Source: Raffaelea ambrosiae (Eukaryota > Ascomycota > Sordariomycetes > Ophiostomatales > Ophiostomataceae). From it: a DNA stretch of 64,000 nt. The stretch's first letter is position 1. Every line of letters begins with the position of its first letter. The position numbers and the translations under genes are program-made. Under the pieces are notes generated by a model. The model was not told the DNA's origin. It ran no database searches and saw only the letters and a program-made list of their open reading frames with translations. This document shows positions 32,640-45,800 of this stretch, one piece after another. Where the stretch lies: positions 2,950,226 through 3,014,225 of the forward strand of contig PCDI01000004.1 in assembly GCA_002778195.1 (NCBI GenBank). The letters are read 5' to 3'.

Positions 32640-35600
32640 TCAGGAACCAGGCTTGTCGGGGTAACGGCGGTGGTAGTTGTTTAAGAGTTACTTAGCATTC
32701 GTTAAGTACTCAGCGGGTTCGATGGTCGGGTCTTCGTAACCGACCTAGCGAACCACGTACTTTAAGCGGGGGGGTCCACGCCCTCGGCGATCGAACTTGG
32801 AGTCGAGGACCTCAACGACCTCGTACTCAGTCTCGCCAACGACCTCAACGTACAGCGGCGGCGGGCGAGTTTAACCGGGGACTGAGTTAAACATGTCGGC
32901 TATACGGAGGCGGAAGACGTAGAAGACGGGGTGGACTCGGATAGAAGCGGGCAAGTTTAACTTGCAAGCATACGGGCTAACAACCTTAGAAATACGGTAC
33001 GAGCCGAGGTTCTTTCAATTTAACTTCTTCGTCGAGCGGGCGGTAGTTAAGGTGCGGGCGTTTAACTAAACGTACTCGCTTTCCTTAAATAAGCGAGGGG
33101 GCTGTTGGTGCTGGTTGGCTTGCTCTTCGTAGCGGTTTTGCGCGGCGGCTATTTCGTTTTGAGTTAACTCGGTGATCTTCTTTATACGAATAGCGAAGCG
33201 AGTAGTATCTCGGGATTGCGGTGTGTTGAGTAAGTCTTCGATGAGCTCGAAACCTAACCGGGGCTTAAAGCCGTAGTTAGCGTAAAACGGGGACAAGTTG
33301 ATAGTTTCGGAGTAGTAAGCGTTATCGGCGAACTCGGTTAGCGGCAACTATACGTTTTAATCATCTTGTAAGTAGGCTACGTAAGCGCGGAGGTATTGTT
33401 TTAAAACGAAGTTGATTTTTTTCGTTTAGCCGTCGGTCTCGGAATGGTGTGTTATAAATAGGGCGGGCGTAATCTTTAGTAAGCGAGTAAGGCTGCGTTA
33501 AAATTCTGTAGCGAATTATGTTCTTCGGTTTGACACGATCGTCGTAAGTAAGTCGTAAAGCTTTTAGACGTGGTTTAGGTATAAGTGAGTAGCGTCTTTT
33601 GCGTTATAGGTTTCGTAATAGGGGATTAAGTAGCGTATTTTAGTTAATTGGTCGACTATAACTATAATAACGTCGTAGCCGTAGCTTTTAAACAAGTGCG
33701 TAATAAAGTTTATAAAGATATCACGCTAAGCTCGATTAAAAACGAGTAGAGGGTGTAAAAGTCCTTTTTAATCGTTTCGAAACGGGGCGGCCCTACGATA
33801 GATATAACACTTCCTCATTCAACGAATAATATAGCGGGCTATGTTGGGTTAGTAGTACTCGCGAGATAATAATTTATATATTTTAAAGCGGTCGAAGTGG
33901 CTCGAAGCCGGGTGGTCGTAATAATAGCGAAGTAAGTTGGCTTTTAAGTTGTCGTGGTTAGGGACGTATATTCGGTTTCGTACGTATAAGTATTCGTGGC
34001 GGTTGGTACACTCCGCGAGGGTTAGAGTGGGTAGGCGATGCGTTTTTGAGTCGGCTAGGGCTTTTAGGGCTTAACGAGGGATCGGGTCGGCTTCGTACGT
34101 TTATCGAAATAAGTCGTGTAGGTTAAGGGGTAGGAGCAGTGCGTAAAATTGAAGGTTTGGAGCGAGGTTTTGCTGTTTTAAGACCGTCTAACTCTAGTAT
34201 AAGAGGCGTATATCCCCTTTTTTAAAAAGATCTTTTAATCTTCGTATTAAGGAGTTAAGCTTAACACCTTACTTTTCGAAGTGGTAGTGGATTTGGAAGT
34301 TAAAGCGGGATAAAAACTCGAACTAACGGGCTTAACGGCGGTTAAGCAGCTTCGTAGAAGTAAAGTATTTTAAGTTTCGGTGGTTGGTTAAAACTTTAAT
34401 AAGTAAAGGAGCCCCCTTTAGCTCAAAGCGCTACTCTTCAAAACAGCGAATAATAATAAATAACTCTTTATCGTAAATCTCGTAGTTACATTTCGTAGCG
34501 GTGAGCTTTTTTGAGTAAAAAACGACAGAGTATAGGACGCCGTCGTCACCGTACTAAAACATAACGCTAGCGAAGACGTAGTCGAAAGAGTCAGTCTCCA
34601 AAATCACGTTCTTTTCCCATTCGAAATGGGCTAAAACAAAGGCGGTTGTAAAGCGGGATTTCAATAGTTCGAATGCGTTGAAGCAAGCGGTATCCCACGC
34701 GAAGGGAGTATTTTTTTTAGTTAAGCGGGTTAGCAGTATAGTGATTTTAAAGAAGTCGACGATAAAGCGGCGGTAAAAGTTAACAAAGCTTAAAAAAGCT
34801 TAAACGTCGGTTAAATAGGTTGGGGCGAGCTAGTCTCGAATCGTTTGTGTTTTGGCTGGGTTTATGCGAATGTTGTCGCGGCCGATGATTAAGCTTAGGA
34901 ATTTAGTTTCGGTATAATAAAATTCGCATTTAGAGGCTTTAACGTATAAGCTAGCTTCGCGTAAGCGTGTTAAGACGGCGCGGATATATTTCGTGTGTTT
35001 TTCACGGGTCCGGTTATAAATTAGGATGTTATTTAAGTATGTAGTATAAATTAAGTTTAAGAGTTCTCGTAAGGAGGCGTTGATATAACGTTGAAAGGTT
35101 GACGAAGCGCTGGTGAGCTCGAATGGTATAACTAGGCTTTTAAACAGGCTAAATCGAGTGCGAAATGCGTTTAAGTACTTTTCTCCTTTTTTAACGCGAA
35201 GCTCGTTAAAAGCGGAGACGATATCTATCTTACTATAGTATTTCATTTCGAACAGGTTATTTAGGGTCTCTTTAATTAAGGGTAGCGAGTATCGGTCTTT
35301 AATAGTAACGGCGTTTAAAGCGCGGTAGTCGATGTAAAAGCGTAAGCTACCATCGCTCTTTTTTACAAATAAAACAAGAGAGGCGATAAGGGACGAACTC
35401 GGTTGAATGAATCCTTTTCGAAGATTTTCATTTAACCATTTTCGTAACGCGCGGAGCTCTTCTCGCGACATAGAGTAAAAAGGGCCGTACGGTAGTATAG
35501 CGCTTTCTTTTAACGTAATATGGTGGTTTATCGGGCGATGCGAAGGCAGCTTATTAACTTCTTAAAAGGAAAAGACGTCGACGAAGTTGGTAATCTTCGG

Positions 35601-37642
35601 CGGTAAAACAAGGGGTGGCGGCCTGGCTTTTGGAGCGTTTAAAAGTTGATTTAAGGTGTTTAAAGTAGTGGTGTAAAACCGGTAGGATTTTCGACGAGCG
35701 TAAGCGGTAGCCCCTTCCTTCGAAATTGGGGCGATGTTTATATAGCGGAGGGTTAACGGGCGTTGGTTTTAATGTATCGAGCGGCTCTTTTTTGGAACAG
35801 TGTGTAGGGCGTGGACTTTTTTAGGGCAGGACGGGATATTATAGTTGGTGTGGTAGTACTCGTTATCGAAGGTGATTGAGTGTTTAACGAAGCGAATAGT
35901 CGGGTTGTATTACTTTAACTAAAGCATTTTTAACACGATAGGATAGTGCGTTAGTTAAGTAACGAAAAACAAAACGTTCTTTTGGTGGTGGTCTTTGATT
36001 TTCAAACCGGCGCGTACGTAGTACTCGCACTTGCCGGCTTCAATAGCTCTCCCATCAAACACTTCGATATCGAACGGGTTACGTAAACGGTGTAAAGACA
36101 AGTAGTAGCGGGAGGCTTAGTCGGCGTCGATAAAGGCTTTTCCTTTAACGCCGTAGTCGGTTAAAGCATACGTTAAAAGGGTAAGTTAGTCCTTCGCTAT
36201 TAGCTTGGCGGGTAAGATCATTAAGTTAAAGCGTTAATTATATTCTTCCTCGATAAAAAGTTTATAAACAGTGGTTGAAGAGATTCAAACGACGGTATAG
36301 GGTGCGTTGAAGAGCGGGCTTAATACACGACTTAGTCCAAGCGCACCCCTTCCCTCAACAGTTATCGAAAGAAACGAGAGTCGAAAGAGCGGCGAGAGCG
36401 GCGGCTACGCGAGTGGTAACGATAGCCGTTAAAGGAGTGTCGAAACGAAGCGATAAGGCTAAAAACGCCGGCGTTACAAAGGCTAAGCGCGCGGGGGTTG
36501 CGGGTGTTAAGGTACGAGTAAGTGGTTATAAAATAATCTTTCGACTTGTAACGATAACACTCGTTACGGTTTCGACGAGTGATGTTGTAGCGTTAGTGAA
36601 ATAAGTTTATTGGGTTGGGAAGCGAAGCGACGTTAGGCTTTTTAACGAACGGGGTAGGGAGCGAGGGAGTTAACGTCGTAATAAGCGTTCGAGAAGTACG
36701 AATAAAGGCGGTGTTTGCGGCGAGGAGGCGTTGGAGGGAGCTTCGGGCGTTTAAGCGAAAGCGGTGATTATTTAAAGATTATAATAACGTTATAAAGCCG
36801 TAATAATCCGGTGTAAGAGCATTAGTATAAATTTAATGTTAGTATAGTTTACGAAAAATAGCATCTTTTAAAATGGTTCGAAGTTGTTCGTTGAGTATTT
36901 CAACTTTTATAACAAGCCGTTAAAATTCAGTAAAAAAGGTATTAAAGTCTTTATTCGTTTAACGATAACGGAGTAGTTTTTGACGGGAATTTTGGATTAG
37001 GTTGGGGTCTTCAAACGCTCGATTAAGGATTTCCAAAATGTTATAATAGTCGCGGAGTACCTCGTAATCGTTTTAGTAGTATGGGAGAATTTGCGCGTAA
37101 GCCGCGCTTGTTAAGCGGCTCGTTGTATAAACTAAGCGGAAGACGAAAGTAGGAAAGCGATTAACGTTAACAGTTAGTTTATCTCGTACGACTTGTTTAA
37201 AGCGGCGGAGGTCTGAGCGAGTACCGTCGAACTTGTTAGGGTCGAGTAGCTTTTTAAAGCGGGTGGTTGAGGGAGGTTTGAAAGGAGTCGAAGGATGCGG
37301 TGTTAGAGTTCGACCTTCGTTAGCGTTAGTAGACGAGGGTAGGGGGAAAGTAAACGAAGGAGCAAGTATAATCGGAGCTTGTAAACGGCGAAAGTGCTCG
37401 AGGTTTATACGCGCGTCGAGTAGTTGCTTAGTTAAGCCTTTAATAGAGTAGCGGCTCTCCTCGAAGCGGCTATTAGCGGCGACAAGTTCGATGCGGGCGG
37501 TAGTCAATTCTTCGTCTTGCTAGCGAAGAAGTTCGTAAGTGGCTTGGAAGTAAGTTATCCAAGCTTTGGGATCGGCGGCTATCGAATTAGCGAAGTCTTT
37601 CGGGTCGGAGGGCATGGCAGGGGGTTCCGGGATCGTAGGCAT
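32640..37642 (-). pseudogene. Gag-pol of second gypsy element (RIP-inactivated)
   Basis: Open stretches include a Gag segment (37073-37507), RT (34830-35471; SREELRALRKWLNENLRKGF, then SDGSLRFYIDYRALNAVTIK) and integrase (33066-33347). The RT catalytic box reads YLNNILIY: both Asp codons have become Asn, as expected from G-to-A change, so the enzyme would be inactive. The chromodomain carries a TGG-to-TAG stop in the VVRW position. Confidence 0.88.
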
Positions 37643-37674
37643 TTCGTCGGCACCTATGGGAAGGAGCTACGTAA

Positions 37675-37950
37675 TGTTACGGCCGGTAGGCAGACAGGTA
37701 GGTAGGGACGAGATGTAGTATATTTAGGATAGTTAGTCTTTTATAGAGGTGTAGGTAGGGGTTAGGTTGTAGACGAAGACGTAGCTTAAGGAGCTACGTT
37801 TAGGAGGTAGATGCGGTTTAAAGAACTATCTACGATAGCGGTGATAAGCGGTAGTAATCTTAGGGGGGATTAGCTAGGTTTGTCAGCTAGTATACGAGTA
37901 AACAGATAATAAGCAAGTAGGGTGGGGCTTCGGCACGGCGGTCCGTGACA
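37675..37950 (-). repeat. 5' LTR of second gypsy element (276 bp)
   Basis: Begins TGTTACGGCCGGTAGGCAG and ends CCGTGACA; same length as its partner, with transition differences. Confidence 0.95.
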
Positions 37951-38667
37951 TACTTACGTAACCAACGCAAACACGAAGCTTCGCCCTTACTTATACCTTT
38001 ATTCTTCTTTCTCTTCAATAACCAACTTACTTTAATAAAACGCCGCGCGAGTTCGTAGCACCGACGGTGGTTCGTTATTAGTTAAACAGATATAAACGAA
38101 CTAATCGAAGCGTTACGAACTCGCGAAAAGCAACCGGTGACTCTTTAAACAGCTTAACGCTTAAAGTATAATACGTTATAAAGCGCGCGTACGAGCTTTT
38201 AAGTGTAACGCGAAACTAAAGCTTTATATACGGGTTAAATGCGTTACGTATAAAACTTTTTAAAAGGCTTCGATATAACCAGGGGTTTCTACTTCTTTTT
38301 TAAAGAAAGGGGATAAGATTTAGTTATGTAATTTACGAGATCTTACTTTTATTAATGAAATACTTTTATTTTTTATAAATTTTATTTAATTATAAATATA
38401 ACTTTAATATACGAACTGTTTTTATTATAATAATATGGTTTAGTCAAATATTAAAGTGCTTTTTAAGAGTAGTTATATACGTAAATTACTAAAAGTTTAA
38501 TTAATAAATGGCTTTATATAACCACGGTTTATTAGTTTTAAAAGACTATTAAAAACAATATTTATAGATTCATTTAATAAAAAGGAAGTTTTATACTTTT
38601 TATTTATTAAAACGGCGGAATACAATACTGTTTTATTTATTTATAACGATTAAACCACCTTAAAAAG

Positions 38668-38883
38668 TGTTAGAAATAACATACGATAGTTGCATTAAGC
38701 ACCGTATAGGGCTAGACTATTTGTAAGAAAAGAAGGATAGGTTGAAAGTTGAAAGTCTAGATACATAGGGGCAATCGCGGAGGAGCTTTTGTACGTAGAA
38801 ATAAGTGGGGCATAGGGCCCAGCCAGCCAATCAGCGTAGCGTGTGTACGTGAGTGCACCGTGGCTAGCAAACACTTACCAACA
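38668..38883 (-). repeat. 3' LTR of copia element (216 bp)
   Basis: Begins TGTTAGAAATAACATACG and ends ACCAACA. Followed at 38884-38896 by CTCCCCCTGAGG, the complement of a polypurine tract. Confidence 0.93.
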
Positions 38884-39093
38884 CTCCCCCTGAGGCTCAG
38901 TGGTAGTAAAACAACGGCAACTACCGCGAGAGCCTCCAAATAATTAAAGAGAGCCTCTTTTTTCAGTGAGGCTTAAAAGAAATATAATAACATTTAAACA
39001 AAAGAGATATTACGGGTTGACCGGCTTTATGAGCTTTTTAGTTAAGCGTGTAAAGAGATCCTTGGTTAAGGGCTTAGTGAATACGTCCGCTAG

Positions 39094-39279
39094 CTAATCT
39101 TTCGTACCGACGTACTCTACGTTAAGTAAACCTGCTTCGACTCGCTTTTTAAAGAAGTGATATTTGATATCGAAGTGTTTAAACCGCGGGTAGAAGGCGT
39201 CGCTTTGGGTTAGCTTAATGGCAGAGTTGTTATTAATGCGAAGCGTAACCGTATACTTTAGCTTTAGCTTATTAAGCAT
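39094..39279 (-). pseudogene. Copia RNase H / C-terminal pol fragment
   Basis: An open frame of 61 codons reading YTVTLRINNNSAIKLTQSD, then HFDIKYHFFKKRVE and LLNVEYVGTKD, the standard end of copia RNase H. The first acidic residue of the usual DNxSAI motif is Asn here (NNNSAI), which is compatible with RIP. A remnant of the copia element. Confidence 0.85.
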
Positions 39280-42200
39280 TTGTTTAATTTAAACAGCTTA
39301 AGTAGTAACGAAGTAACTTATAAAGTACTCAGCTTCGTAAGTAGAGCTACTCACCGTTAACAGCTGTTTGTTAGTTTACGAAACGAGAGCTTCGGTTATT
39401 ATAAACACGTAATCGTAGGTCGACTTACGAGAGAGGATATCGTCTTTTTAGGAGGCGTTAACGTAGTTAATAACGTTAATCTTTTTACTTTACGGTTATT
39501 GAGTGTAATAAATGTTGAGGTTTTCGCTTTTTTTTAAATAGCGTAGTAACCGCTTAATGCGTTAATAGTGCTTAGTTGAAGGGTTAGTTATAACCTTTGC
39601 GTATTAGTATATAGCGAAGGTGATGTTAGGTTTCGTTATAATATAATTATAAATCTTTTTTTTAACGATCTTTTAATACTTATAAGTATTAACTACTTTT
39701 TCGTTATCTTTTTTAAGCAGTATTACTTTCGTAATAAACGTTAAAGTAGGGTAATAGTTTTTTATTTTAAGCGTTTATAGGGTTTTTTTGACGTAAGTGG
39801 TTTAAGCGATAGTAATCGTAGTTGCGCTTTTAGCTATAAAGACATTAATCTTTACTTTTAAAAGCTATTTAAGCTTGTTACTTAAGTCAACTTCGAGCGT
39901 AAACTAAATTGCTTTTTCGAATTTATTTAGTTTATTAGGTTTATTAACGTAAATTACGTTATTAACGTGAGTTATAACGATTACTCTTCTTTCGACGTAA
40001 ACGGCGTTGTTTATACGTAAGGGTTTAAAGCTTGCTTTTACCATTTTAGTCTTTAAGGTTTGTTATTACTAACGTCCTCCTTAACGGAGGCCGTATAAGG
40101 CTCGTTATAGTTAAATGACAGAGTTAAGGTGATATTTAGTTGATTGCGTAAGGTTAAGATAACGGTTAAAAAACCACTTAAAAAGCTTTGGTATCTTTAT
40201 ATAAATGTTTTCGTTAAGTATATTATATAAATAGGCTATAATAACGTCGAATTAACGGATATCGAGTTTTAATTAAATCGCTAAAGTTAGTATAATACGT
40301 TAACTATTAAATTGAAAGGTTGTAATAAAGGTTTTAGTGAAGTCGATGTTATAACGTTGCTAAAAGCTACGAGCCACTAATCGAGCTTTTTTTTTTAACT
40401 CTTTATCGCTTTTTTTAATCTTTTAATAAAGTACTTAACGCGCGATAATCGCTTTAGCTCTCTTTGGTAGGGTTACGAACTTTAACACGCTACGTTAAAC
40501 TAATTACGTAATTTCCTTTTTAATAGCTATTAACTATTACTCTCGCTTCGAGCTTTATATCGCTTTTTTTATAGTTGAGTGAATGTAGGGGTTTTTAATA
40601 AATGCGTATAATATCGTAGTGTTTATTTCGTTAAAAAAAAGAGTGGGTTTAAATTTAAAAGAATTAAGTGTTATAGTATTACGGGGAGATGAAGTCGTAC
40701 GGCTTGTAGTATTATTAAAATAGTTAATTATTAAGTTAACGTTAAGATTAAAGTTGAAGTTAAGGGTGATTACTGTTTACTCGTCGATTTTGGGAGTAGA
40801 GAAAGGTTATATAATAAGAGACTTTTCTTTATATACATTTTCTTCTTTTACTTTATTATTATTAGTAATAATAATACGCTTTTTAGTACGCTTTTAAGTG
40901 TTTTTGAGTTATAACGTATAATAGTTGTTTTCTTTAGTAGTAATCTTTTTATAAATGTATACGTTATTAATAATTATAAGCTTTTATAAAATAATAATTT
41001 AAACTTTATACAAGTGAGTGTTAAAATAGTTAACGAGGACTCCTTTTATACTACGAGGGTTTAACTTATCGTCTTTTTTATCGTACGCGTACTTTATTAC
41101 GTTAAAGATGCGGACGAAGCACTAGTTGTTTAAAATTCGAAGGTAAAAGAGATTTAATTAAAAAAAAAGTTTATTAGTTTTATAGTTTTATTAAACTAAT
41201 GGTATAAGTCTTTTCGAATTAGTTATAACGTTATTAAAGTACGTTATAAACTTAATGATTTCGAGTTATAAAAGCACGTTAATATACTTTACGATTATAA
41301 CGGTTTTAATAATCGAAAAAATAACTTAAATAACTTGTTTAATACGTTCGTTTCGGTTGAGTGCGTACGAGGGCGACGGTACGACGGTGAAGCTAACTTT
41401 AGCTCCCTTTTTCGTAAATGCTTTTACTTAAACGTTTGTGCCGTTGTTTATACGTAACTCACGGGGTGCTCTTTTAGTTAAAAGAAATAAATGCTTTAAT
41501 CGCGTTATTAACGCGTGAAACATCTCGTCTTTATTAACGATAAACTTTATAAACTTTATACTCGTTGCTTCGTTTTTAATGATGCTTAGTTAACGATCGT
41601 TGTTATAACCTCTTTAACGAATGCGAGCTACGTTAAGGTGATAAGCCTCGTTAAGTTTAATCGTAATTTATCGTACGTTTTTAAGCTTGTAATACTTTAT
41701 TTTAAAAGTCTTATATAGCTTATATATTAAAAGGTCGCGATATTATTAATGTAAGACTGCTTTCGTAACGAGGGGCAGTCTCGTTAATACTTTGATTATT
41801 TATTTAAGCGCTTTATAACTTAAATGATTAAGCTTATTATACGTAATATATAGCTTTTAACGCTTATTTAACGATTATACTATTTATTTGAATGATTAGC
41901 GATAAGCTTTTTTATATATTAACCGGTTACGCGCGTGATGACTTCGTTATTAATAGCGATAAAAATACTATTACGGTTAATAAACATTATAAAGCCGTTT
42001 TTAACGTTAATCTTATACACCTCTTTATTATTAAGCGTAGTTAAGTATCGCTTTTAAATACCGTTGCTTTTAACGTAAAAGCGAATGTTAGAAATGATGT
42101 TTATTTCGAAGCTTAACGCGAATAGTACGTTTTTTAACTTTAAAGTCGTAATACCTTCGTTAAAAGCGTTAAACTATAGTTTAATAGATTTAATATAATT

Positions 42201-42287
42201 TATAAAAATAAAGCCGCCGCTCGTTATGATTTTATAATGTACGTATTAAATAGTGTTAAAAATAAACCACTTTAAATCGTTAATAAT

Positions 42288-42753
42288 TGTTACAACCCAA
42301 ACAGCGGCCCCCGCGGTTAAAAACACAAGGAACAGACGATTAGACTAAAAAGAAGGAACCCAAGGCGGACAACTACGGTAGGATAAGAATGATATAAACA
42401 ATCACGTAACGAATTACGGTGGATCATTATAGAGCAACGATTCAACTCACGATGGATCACCGGGATCACGATGGATCACTACGGATCAACGATTTAAATC
42501 ACGGTTTGGTGATTTAAGACTTAAATAAAAGAGTAAGCCCGCTCCCTCGAGCCGTAAATAAAAAGAGTTAAACTCTTTAGTAGTTAATCTAAGTATTTCG
42601 AATAATCCCGAATAACCTTAACAGCTCTTAAACACTCGCTCGCACGCACGAAGAATTAAAACTGCTTTAGTATTATAAACCTTAAGCTTTAACCATCTTG
42701 TTAATATAAACTTTTACGCAGGTTTATTACTTAAAAACTCGGTGTTTATTACA
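42288..42753 (+). repeat. 5' LTR of gypsy copy B (466 bp)
   Basis: Begins TGTTACAACCCAAACAGCGG and ends GTTTATTACA; the reverse complement of the copy A LTRs. Confidence 0.95.
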
Positions 42754-42817
42754 TTTTAACTACTTTTGTTTAAAAACAGGTTGACGCTACCTCTTTACAC
42801 AATATAAAAAAGCAACT

Positions 42818-45800
42818 ATGGCTCTTAACACCCCTACCCCCTCGGCTGTCGAAACAAGCAGTAATACGGCTATAAGCGCCGCCGCGATGATTTAAGCCTA
42901 CTAGTAAGAGATCTTAGCTTTGAAGGATATAATCGACTAACTTTAAGCTTAAGTATTAGCGGTAGGAATTAAAAAAGAAGCTTTTAAAATGAATAAACTT
43001 AAAGCGTTTGATAGCACTAAAGGAATATTATAAAACTTTTTAACGCAGCTCCGCGCTTACATACGCTACTACGAAAACTAGTTTAAGTTTAACGCTATTA
43101 AAGTTTAGTTTGTAGTTAGCCGACTAAAGGGAAGCGTATTAAAATGGTTCGAACCACGCTTATATAACTTTTTGAAAAACTTAAACTCGAATAATTAAAA
43201 CAGCGAAACGTAAGAACTATTTAATAACTATTACAACTTCGAAATAGCGATTAAAAGAGCTTTTAAAAGCTTTAATAAAGAAAGAACGGTAAAACGAGCC
43301 CTTCTTCGCTTTCACCAAAAGGGATCCGCATTTGAATATACGGCCCGCTTTCGATAAATTGCTTCGCGATTAAACTAAAAAAACGAACCTTTAATGTTAT
43401 AATTTTATTAGAAACTTAAAGACGTTATAAAAGACGAACTTATTAAATATAACCGATTAAACGAAGTTTTAAAATATATTACTATGATCGTACGAATTAA
43501 CGACTGTCTTTACGAACGACGTATAAAAAAAGGGTAAAAACGATATAAAAGATAAGTTAACGCTCCCTCTCGTACTAACCCCGGAAAAAGGAAAGCTTAA
43601 CGCTCGCAGTCCAACCAATAGTATAAAGACCCTATAAAACTAAACGCTACGAAGCACTAAAAGCTTAAGAGAAAGTGCTTTAACTACGAACAATAAAAGC
43701 ACTATACTTAAAACTATAAACAACTTAAAAAATAATGGAAACCAGTGTTTAAACGATAAATCAACGCAGCCATCGTTACGAAAGTTAAAAACATCGAGTT
43801 AAATATAAAAAACCCTAAACACGCATCGCTTAGCTAAACCGTGTGTTAGAAAAACGATTACTTTATTTATAAATCCAAAAAAGACGAAGCAAGTTAGTAC
43901 TCAAAGAAACCTAAGCGCAAAAACAAGCCTATCACCGTATACCGCTATGACGAATGTAAAGCAAGTTACGCGTAAAAATACTTATTAATCGCGTACAAAC
44001 GAAACCACTTTAAGCTACTAAAGTGTAAGCTTTGAAACGAAGGGGCTTACGAGGGCTTTTACGAAGCAGTTTAAAATAAAGATTTATACCGACATTATTA
44101 AGTGTATTACTCGAAATGGGCGAAAGAAAATAATATACTTATATTAAAAGACGAGTGCGAAAAATACGAATACTAAGAACGATAAGACAACGTCGCACGC
44201 TACTGTAAAACGTATAAAAAGCGAGCGATCGTTATAATTTAACACCTTTCTTTAACCGAATAAAAAAAGGAACTCGCTCACACTATACGGTAAGAAGAAG
44301 GAGTACTTCACTACGTTGAATAACGTATAACACTAACGTTAAATAATAACACTACGACTTTTTTCATCCTCGAAGTAACGCTTATACAAATAGCGTTGAG
44401 ATATCGATAAAGAGTTATACTCGCGACGAAAGAAGGAGATAACCCTCGAGTCGACCTTAAAGACCTTTAATACGAGGAGGTTATATAGGTATCGTACGTA
44501 ATCGACTAATGTTAAACCCACTTTAAAGAAAAGATAGCTTAAAGAGTTTATTTAAAACGCTACTAAAAACGACTAATCGAAGCTTCGTTTTGAAACGACG
44601 AATTGAAACATTAGTAAGTCGTATAAACCAACCTAAACGAATTTTACGTAGTATTAAAACTAAAAAAAGAATACTTAGTAGCTTATATAAAGAAATTAAA
44701 CGACTAAATTCGTTGCTCGAACCCGGAGTGCCGCGTTTACGTATAAGTTAAAATCTTTAATTAATATAAAAGCTTGTAATAAAACTTTTGGGATGAAGCC
44801 GACTAACGATAAAAAAACGGTACGAATCGCTATTAAAGGAATTATAAACGGTTTAGGAACGAAGGTTTTTAGTAGAGGTTAATAGGGAAGATAACGCTTT
44901 AGAGCTATACATCGAAGTATAAATCGTTTATAATAGAACGCTAGTTATAGTAATGGTGGATTATAGCGTTTAAAGGAATTATGTGTCTTTTACATTTGTT
45001 AATAAATACTAAACACTATGAAAAACTAAGAAGAGACTCTACCGATTTAACACCTTTGAAAGAAATATTGTATTTTACGGCGAAGGAGTAATCGATAAAG
45101 AGATTAATTACCTCTCAACCTTAGTTTAAAGACGACTCGAAAACCTTTTACTCAACATTATAGGATTAGTATTGTATGAGATTATATTAGGATTACTTTA
45201 ATTACGAAAGAATAATCCTCAAATCGACTAAACCATTAGCTAAATCTGTTAAGATAATGTTTAACCAGCGAAAAGAACGGTTAAAAGCGAAAGATAAAAA
45301 CTAATCTTTGAGAATAGTTTATAAAAACTAAGCGTTTAAGCAAACGCTATTATACCTTTGGAAGAAAAGGCAAGGTAAGAGGGCTTTAAGAAATCTTCAA
45401 CAATAAAGAAGGATTTAACCCTTACGCGAATATAGTACTTCGTAAATAAATTAAAATAAAAACGGACGTTAGTAAAGACGATAGAAGCTAACGTATCGTA
45501 GATCTCCAAATAATACTAAAAATTCGGTAAGGTGTTTTAAAAAACGCTTAACACTGGTTTATCGAAGTACGAACTTTAGGATTACGAAATACTTTTAAAA
45601 GAAGGAAAACAGTTAAAATTTTATAGGATTTACGGACTAAACGAGATATAACTCAAAGCACTCAGGGAGTACTTCGACGAAAACTTAAAAAAGGGATATA
45701 TTAAACCATTTAACTCGTTAGTAGGATATTTAATCTTGTTCGTTTTAAAGAAAAATGGAAAACTACGACTATATGTCGATTATAAATAATTAAACGATAT

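Larger units (their letters stand above)
32323..37950 (-). mobile_element. Second Ty3/gypsy element
   Basis: 5,628 bp in minus orientation, with 276-bp LTRs and the perfect target duplication TACTT (32318-32322, 37951-37955). A polypurine tract abuts the 3' LTR (32599-32614, minus strand). Gag starts at ATG 37642. RT and integrase frames are partly intact, and a chromodomain-like tail (EYEVVEVLDSKFDRR) is present. Unrelated LTR sequence and size separate it from copies A and B. Confidence 0.95.

Noticed and set aside
36413..36604. 63-codon plus-strand frame inside the second gypsy element
   Set aside because: Antisense to gag-pol with no motif and not comparable to the conserved antisense ORF of copies A and B.
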